NCBI GenBank assembly: GCA_003255025.1
Contig: QANY01011400.1
Location: 372,001 to 436,000 of the forward strand
Origin: Datisca glomerata
Lineage: Eukaryota; Streptophyta; Magnoliopsida; Cucurbitales; Datiscaceae
Direction of reading: 5' to 3'
DNA length: 64,000 nucleotides
Part shown: positions 57,561 to 64,000 of the stretch, one piece after another
Layout of the letters: each line of letters begins with the position of its first letter
How positions within the stretch are numbered: the stretch's first letter is position 1
Notes under the pieces: model-generated
What the model saw: the letters and a program-made list of their open reading frames with translations, nothing else
Told to the model about the DNA's origin: nothing
Database searches by the model: none
Position numbers and translations under genes: made by a program

Positions 57561-59160
57561 TATTCCTAGTGTTGAGATAGTAGTTAAATTTACAACTACA
57601 ATTTTTGAAGGAGTTATTGAACAATCACCTCGGGATTGGAGTAGTGATATTAAGGAGCAATTATCCAAGGGAGATGCAACTTTGAATAAAGAGATGAAAC
57701 ATTTCATGACATTGAATGGAATTCTTTTCTTCAGAGGTTCGGATGGAGTGCTGTCACATTGTGTAAACATTGAAGAAGGTCGTCCTCATCTTACTCACCT
57801 TCATGTTGACTTGAATTCTATGGAGGGACCACCTTTACATCGACGTTTGTAGAAGATGAGATTCTATGGGCCAAGTATGAGTACAGATGCTACGAGCCTA
57901 CAAAAAAACTGTGAAAAATGTCAATTGATCCCCGAACCAAAGGAAGTTAATTTAGTGGAAGTTGTTACAGATTGGAGGAAACCTTACATTACATAGATGA
58001 GCGAGTGTATACTCCCTATGGATGAGACATATACCGCTACTGTACGAATGAGAAGCTCACATTTCTTTCTCATTAATGGTAAACTCTTCAGGAAAAGTAT
58101 TGATGGTCATCATCTAAAGTGTTTGGGCAAAAATGAAAAAAAAAACTATAATGGAGGAAGTGCATAGTGGAGCTTGTGGAGACCACCAAGATGGAAAATG
58201 TCTATATGAAAAATTACTACATATTGGTTATTACTAGCCAACAGTGGAGGTAGATAAATTAGAATTTTCCCAAAAATGTCATTCTTGTCAGATTTTAGGA
58301 AATGTCATCCATGCGCCATCAGTATCCTTACATCCGATTGAAGTTCTGTGGCCTTTTCATACTTGGGCATTGGATTTGATTTGTCCGATATCTCCATATT
58401 CAAGACGAAATATATGGATCTTAACTGCTATAGATTGTTACACCAAGTTGGTAAAAGCCATGCCACTAAATAAGGTACAAGGGAACAAGTATACAATTTC
58501 ATAAAGGAATACATAATTTGTCGCTTCAGTATACCAAGACGCATTATCTCAGACAATGGCATTGATTTTACAAGCAGGGTTGTAGCTCAATTTTTTGAAG
58601 TATATGATATCCGCCATGAGAGGTCCACTTCTTATTATCCGAACAGAAATGGTCAAGCTGAAGCTACTAACAAGCTTCAAATATTTATTTGAATGGTCCA
58701 TGATGCGTAAAATACTTGGCATGAGCTCTTACATCTTGTCTTATGGGCCTACCAAACTTCAAAGTGATCTCCAACACAAGCGACCCCCTTAGTACTAGTT
58801 TACAGATGTGAGACAGTTATCCTGACAGAGGTAGCTGTACCATCGATAAGGTTATCATCTTTGGAAAATCCTGAACACTCTACACATCTAGTGACCTGAA
58901 GGCGATGGATAAAAGAAGAGATAAGGTAAGAGAAAATATTTGAATGTATCGGGAACACATGGGTAAAACTTATGATAAAATAGTGAGACCTCGAACACTT
59001 AGCGTAGGAGACCTGATCATATCACGAGAGGGGTGCATGCTTAGAAATTCACACCCAAATAGGAAGGGCTTTATGAAATTGTCTCCATCACCGAGAACAG
59101 GTATTGTAACATGGCTAATCCAAGGACTCATCAACCCTTGTCATCACCTATAAACTTTAA
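57561..59160 (+). pseudogene. Gypsy integrase, broken
   Basis: An HHCC finger near 58160-58290 (EVHSGACGDHQDG; CHSCQ) is followed by the DDE core: TWALDLICPISPY with the first Asp, ISDNGIDFTSRV with the second, and NGQAEATNKLQ with Glu. Several stops and frame shifts lie within it. The presence of integrase separates this from an integrated pararetrovirus. Confidence 0.85.
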
Positions 59161-59394
59161 TCAAGAAGTATCATTCATGAGGAGAGAGTCATTTATGAAG
59201 ATTTTGTTTCTTTTTTGGTGCAAAAGCAGTTAGAGGAATCTCTAGATGATTGAAAGTTATAGTAATAGTTCTTATAACACACTTCTAATGAAATGAAAGA
59301 ATTGTTATTTAGAAATTTTATTCGGTTTATGAAAAAAAATTTTACGACCAAGCAAGACTAAACATATATGTCATAGATTGTTTAGCATCGTGTT

Positions 59395-59960
59395 TGTCAC
59401 CTCGCCAGGTACGCCCGTGGTAACAACAAATTATCATGAGATGTATGATGGGACCCGATGTTTCTCATATCTAAGTTGCCTATCACAACTCACTTTGAAT
59501 GAGTATTTCACTTCGCTAGGTACACCTATGATAACGAGAAATTATCGCGGGGTGTTTACTGGGACTGGATGTTTTTCATGTCCAAGTTGCCTGTCATAGG
59601 TAATTTAGAATGGGTATTTCACTTAGCCAGGTACACCAGTGGTAACAAAAAATTCTCACAAGCTGTAAGCTGAGACTGGACGTTACTCATCTCAAAGTGT
59701 TCTTACCACAGATCACTTGAAATAAGTGTTTTGCTTCGCCAGGTATACCTGTGGTAATGATAAATTATTACGAAGTATAGTTTGGGACTGGATGTTTCTC
59801 ATCTCTAAGTATGCCTGTTACAGGTCTTTTGGAATGAATGTTTCACTTTTCCAAGTACACTTGTAGTAATGACAAATTATTACAACGTGTATGTTGAGAT
59901 TGGATGTATTACATCTTTGTCAGATACATTTGTTTTAATAAAAATTGTTACAAGATGTAG
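59395..59960. repeat. 110-112-bp tandem repeat, five copies
   Basis: GCCAGGTAC-type starts fall at 59404, 59514, 59626, 59738 and 59850. Copies share GGTAACAACAAATTAT and GACTGGATGTTTCTCATCTC-like words. Array placement downstream of pol is common in Tat-lineage elements. Confidence 0.9.
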
Positions 59961-60200
59961 ACTGAGACTGAATGTAAAATAATTACTAAGTGATGCATCA
60001 TGGAAAATAACTCAGGATATCTTAATTGTGCTGATATGATACTTGATATTATTATTAAAAAGTATGATTTTGATGTTATCACATACTGTTACATGGTACT
60101 ACTACAATATATGTGCCTTCATCACAAGACTACCAAACTATATACGCTTTGATGCTATCATACATTATTGCATGAAGCCATTACTTAATGTTATTGTTTA

Positions 60201-60216
60201 AAAAGAGGGGAGAAGG
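60201..60216 (+). other. Polypurine-tract-like site
   Basis: AAAAGAGGGGAGAAGG followed by TGCATATATAA could be the junction to a 3' LTR of the gypsy element. The sequence beyond does not match the 5' LTR at 44340-45177, so this is unproven. Confidence 0.35.
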
Positions 60217-60538
60217 TGCATATATAAAAAAGGTAGTGTACTAATAGAATAGCTCAAGAAAGCATAAAAGATGTCCAACTACATAGTAAACAAATGAACT
60301 TAAAGCAAATTCAAAACAAAACAAAAATGAATTAGAGTGTTGTGAATGGATCTCTGGTAATCTTATCAGATGGATTGTGATCAATAATATGATTCTTTGT
60401 TGCAGCTATTTGATGCTTTATTATTGCTTTGTCAATAGATTGAATACGTTGAGCAGACTCCTTTATAACTTTAACATGGCATCGACGTTCTCATCGAAGA
60501 ACATTAAGATTTTTTATCTGTACGAGCTATTAATGAAA
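60217..60538. other. No feature recognised
   Basis: AT-rich sequence between the gypsy remnant and the plant-mobile-domain pseudogene. Confidence 0.45.
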
Positions 60539-63400
60539 TCATCTACAATCACAAATTAAATGCCTTAACCAACTTAGCTCAAGCTTTTGAGCTTTCAAAC
60601 TTTTCCACATAAACAACATATAAGCTAATGGCTCTGTTTTAGCACTCTCAACGGTGAAGTGATTTATCATGTACAAGAGCTCGCCTAACATGGATGCACA
60701 CCCAAACGACCCAATATGGGGCACACATATTTTTCAATCATGTCTGAGGATATACCTCCTTCATTTTCATAAGGTAACCATGAAGATTATTGTCTATAGG
60801 CATGTCTCCAAATTTAAGCAGCTCACCAGAAATTTGTAGCTTAAACTTATCAGCATCATGCCAAAAATATCTGTCATTGTTTATCTCAGAAGTGTCACCA
60901 TCTGATTAATCTTGCACGAGCGTCTGGGATCGAGACATATCCTCTTGGAAAGCACTTTGAATGTCACAGTCAGAATCGTAAATAAGAATATATGAATAGA
61001 TTTAAAAAACTTACACCACAGCAAGCAAACGACATCTTGTATGTTGCTCCATCATGTGTATCTTTCACATGTTCAAAAATTTGATCTAACCTAGGGGATG
61101 AAGGGAATATGCTAAGCATTTCAGGCCCAAGAACCTTCTCTATGCTTTGATCCTAAAAAAAGGGAGCATAAGCAGCCATTACATAAAATTAATACAAAGT
61201 GATGTCGAATGGAAATTGTTATTAAAATAATAACCTGCGATATAATCTTCTTGTGATGAGGTGACACCGTAGAAGAAGTATCACCTACTCTAACAGAGAT
61301 TTGCTCAAGTCCTTATCCATGACATTTTTTAGTACCACCGAGTGAGTTTGAGGCCGTGGCCAAGTCTTGAGAAAACACACATATTATAAGTGACAATGTT
61401 ATTGTATAATGTGCAACTCAACAAAGCTACATGATAATTGATTTATTTGACTTACATCAGAACCCTCAACCACCTCTTCAAATCTGGACTAATAGTACTT
61501 GAAAGACGCGTCTCACAAGTTTCAACATGCTCACAAATTATTATGTCAGCAATCAAAGATTTAGACTTTCTTTGCTATGGGGATGTGTAAAATGAACCTT
61601 GGATATTCCTTTACATTTGTCAATGGAAGATACTTTAACATGAGGCTTCGTCGATATAACTTCAGTAACACCTCTTTTTCATGATTTTCTTGCTTCTTTA
61701 GTCAGATGACGCAATGTTAGGTCATTCTTATAAATGACTGACTCTGCTAGAGTCCTTGAGTTTGGGTCAATGAAAGACCACCACTTCCCTGCTAAGGTCT
61801 CCAATAAATTTTAATACTTCTTGCAAATGCAGGAGCACGAGATGATCAAGGTATAAAAATTAGATGAGAAACATTGCTTAAACAATTTTTCCTTCCATCC
61901 AAAATGCAAATGTTGCTGAAAAAGCCAGCCTGGCTTCCCTTGGTCATGGAACTCCCTGTTCAAAACTGAATTGATGAGCAACCCTATTGCATTGATAACG
62001 TGTACTGTAGAAAAATTTACCATCTTTTTCCTTTTCATGCTCAATTATGACAGGTAGTGTTGAAGGTGTAAGAATGGCTATCATGAGTTGTTCCTCCCAT
62101 CGAAGTGACATCACTTGCTCATCAGTTCCAATGTCAATGTCTTTATTAGATGCATGCCATAGATTCTCTGGCATGTAACCTGAAAGCTCTGATATGTACA
62201 TATGAGATTTGAAGTATCCTAATCTATCAATGCTCATTGAGAGGTCGACTGCTTTAGGCGTCATTACAGAGCTCCATGACCATGCTCTAGGTGGATCTTG
62301 ACCCTTGCTGGTGCACACCGAGGGTAATGTTCCCACACAAACATCTACAAAAATGCACTGTCAACAAAGGTTGCAATCTCATAACATCTCATCGATCGCT
62401 CTAAGTCATAGTGGATTTGATCAAGGAGGTAGTACAAATTACCCGAGAATATTGGAGCTAAGGTAATTTTTGACCTGACGCTAATCTACCCACCAATACG
62501 AATGCACGTGTATTCATCATCTCATTGGGAAGACCTAATGCAATAATTGTTATATTATAGTTGTGCAATAATCATTTGGCAATAACATATTATCATTGGG
62601 ATAAAAAAATGCGTTGAAATTACCTTGAAAAATGTGTGTGATAGCCATAATGCAATAAAAGCAGTTAATTCCATCTTCTTATCATCAGAGTCTAGGACTT
62701 ACTGTAATCCATGCTGCTCTCCTCCTTCTTTGTTGGAAGAATTGTCGTCTTTGAAGAAATAACATAACCGCCCAGAAAAATTTGCTATTTTACTTATATC
62801 CTTTCCCATGGACGATTTCTTATGAGATCTGGAACGACCACTGTGTAACATGTGCACTGGGAGTTTCACATCTGGCTCGAGCTTAGTTGTTGTAACATTA
62901 TGATCGTCAAAGAAAGGAAGGCGCAACAAAAAGTGTGATGAAAGTATTTAACTGTCTACTTTAACGCAACAACAAGTTTGTATTGTTGAAGGATCACGAA
63001 GAATAGTAAGTCACGAATTGACCATCAACGCCTCAAATTTGCCCGCTTTCTTTAAAATTGAAACATACTCAAGGACTGAAAAAATGTAGTTTTCCCATTC
63101 GTGCCACCTGGTTGCTGCCTTAGTCTGACTGCAGATAATAATTGGAGATATGAGAAAATCACCTCATGCATACCTAAAAAGGGGAATTGAGTATGAAAAT
63201 ACGTATTCCACGTTTCTACTTTCTTGCTCAAGCAATGAAACGGAGCATGCATAAGTTTGCTCCTATGTCATCTTTTCCATGTCATGAATTACTTGAAGAG
63301 CATCGTCTTTCATGACATTCCAAGGTTTATTTGGAACTGGTGGAGGCATGTTAGATTTTGGAGCAGTAACAATGGTTTACAAGTTCTCCGTGAGAACAAC
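60539..63400 (-). pseudogene. Plant mobile domain (PMD) protein, broken
   Basis: Minus strand, high to low. 63252-63052 gives an N-terminal piece with FLGMHEVIFSYLQ. 62929-62699 has LRLPFFDDHNV. Near 62,660-62,600 is ELTAFIALWLSHTFFK, followed by a GT donor. Near 62,500 is LGLPNEMMNTRAFVLVGRLA. Near 62,450-62,310 are LAPIFSGNLYYLLDQIHYDL and FVWEHYPRCAP. 62336-61944 has RAWSWSS and DEQVMSLRWEEQL. Further weaker pieces extend to 60539. The order fits the PMD family, found in host genes (MAIL/MAIN type) and carried by transposons. Frame breaks and stops abound, so it is a remnant. Confidence 0.65.
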
Positions 63401-63492
63401 AAGATTTGACCCTAAAGAATGATGAGAAAATCAAATTCTAATAGTAAAAAAGAGTTTGATTAATTAATTTGTTTAAGAAAAATTATAAGACA

Positions 63493-63622
63493 GCCTTTGC
63501 ATGCCACTTGCAAAGGCGTCCAACACGCCTTTGCATGCCCCATGCAAAGGAATCCAATACGCCTTTGCATGTCCCATGTAATGGCATCCGACGTCGTTGC
63601 ATGTCCCATGTAATGGTGTCAA
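63493..63622. repeat. 33-34-bp tandem repeat rich in GCATGC/CATGCA words
   Basis: GCCTTTGCATG starts at 63493, 63527 and 63561, and a diverged fourth copy follows. Each copy has two inverted TTTGCATG/CATGCAAA words around a short spacer, so each could form a small hairpin. Confidence 0.8.
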
Positions 63623-63923
63623 CGTTGTTCCAATACTATTATACATTCCATGCAGCTAGTGCTCCACCACGTTCTTACTATGTTACTCTTGTTGTACTAT
63701 GATTAATTACCTGAAAGGTTGATAAGTGAGATTAATCCATGACAGAGCTTCACTTGTACAATGATAATCTATGACGGTGACTATTTTAAAAAATCCAATA
63801 TCATTGACGGCATAAAATATTTGACAAGAAGACAGAGATGAAAAAGAAATTTTACCTTACTCAACAGTGGTGATTCTTCTAAACGATGTGAAGTGAAAAA
63901 CTTTACTCATCATAGGTGTCTCT

Positions 63924-63931
63924 CTTATATA
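63924..63931 (-). promoter_or_regulatory. Possible TATA box upstream of the PMD remnant
   Basis: The minus strand reads CCTATATAAGAGAGACACC. It lies about 500 bp upstream of the first PMD piece and in the same direction. Support is positional only. Confidence 0.3.
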
Positions 63932-64000
63932 GGGGAGAATGACAGGACAGTTTGGCAGAATTCCCAAAAGACTAAATTTATGATAAAGGCAAAGGTTGAT

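Noticed and set aside
49905..59160. Integrated plant pararetrovirus
   Set aside because: Integrase with HHCC and DDE motifs, a gypsy-type primer-binding site and a second RNase H indicate a Ty3/gypsy element. No movement-protein motif was seen.
60217..60538. 3' LTR of the gypsy element
   Set aside because: No similarity to the 5' LTR was recognised despite the polypurine-like tract at 60201-60216.

Overview
The window is plant nuclear DNA, most likely from a eudicot. It holds intron-rich genes with plant-specific architectures, AT-rich intergenic DNA, and nearly every class of plant transposon (LARD-like, TRIM, copia, Tat-type gypsy, MULE, hAT, CACTA, Helitron, SINE). No operon-like gene packing or bacterial ribosome-binding pattern is seen. 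The species cannot be named from the sequence.

Only two host genes look intact. The first, on the plus strand at 9,227-18,513, is a 12-exon, 473-residue ankyrin/Raf-like kinase of the plant integrin-linked-kinase (ILK1-type) family; two of its introns have GC-AG borders. The second, on the minus strand at 29,404-22,499, is an 11-exon, 1,186-residue T-complex 11 (Tcp11) domain protein. They converge on a 4 kb gene-free interval. All exon joins were worked out by hand from splice dinucleotides and frame continuity; they are not transcript-supported.

Layout: 0.3-7.5 kb, a minus-strand LTR element with 0.9-kb LTRs, no coding region and an interior built of tandem repeats. 8.1 kb, a SINE. 9-19 kb, ILK with TRIM, Helitron-like and SINE-like insertions in introns 3, 4 and 5. 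19.5-20.1 kb, a small terminal-inverted-repeat element around an unidentified ORF. 22-30 kb, the Tcp11 gene. 29.7-32.4 kb, a decayed MULE with zinc-knuckle and SWIM motifs. 33.3-33.9 kb, a hAT-type MITE. 34.4-35.7 kb, a long-TIR MULE derivative with a 9-bp target duplication. 36.8-39.9 kb, copia remnants in which one LTR has pol on one side and a primer-binding site on the other, with a Helitron inside the LTR. 40.6-42.4 kb, a CACTA end and a deleted hAT element that kept a leader intron and a short ORF.

From about 44.3 to 60 kb there is one nested complex: a Tat-lineage Ty3/gypsy element on the plus strand, its 5' LTR split by a 4.6-kb hAT transposon and its gag/protease boundary split by a 3.2-kb CACTA element. 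Both insertions keep recognisable target-site duplications. The gypsy reading frames contain many stops and shifts. Past it, on the minus strand at about 63.4-60.5 kb, lies a broken plant-mobile-domain (PMD) gene next to a small GCATGC-rich tandem repeat.

No convincing new biological system was found. The points most worth a second look are the two GC-AG introns in one gene, the repeat-built non-coding LTR element, the CACTA element carrying possible captured exons, the hAT derivative with a leader-intron/short-ORF structure, and the copia LTR with internal sequence on both sides.
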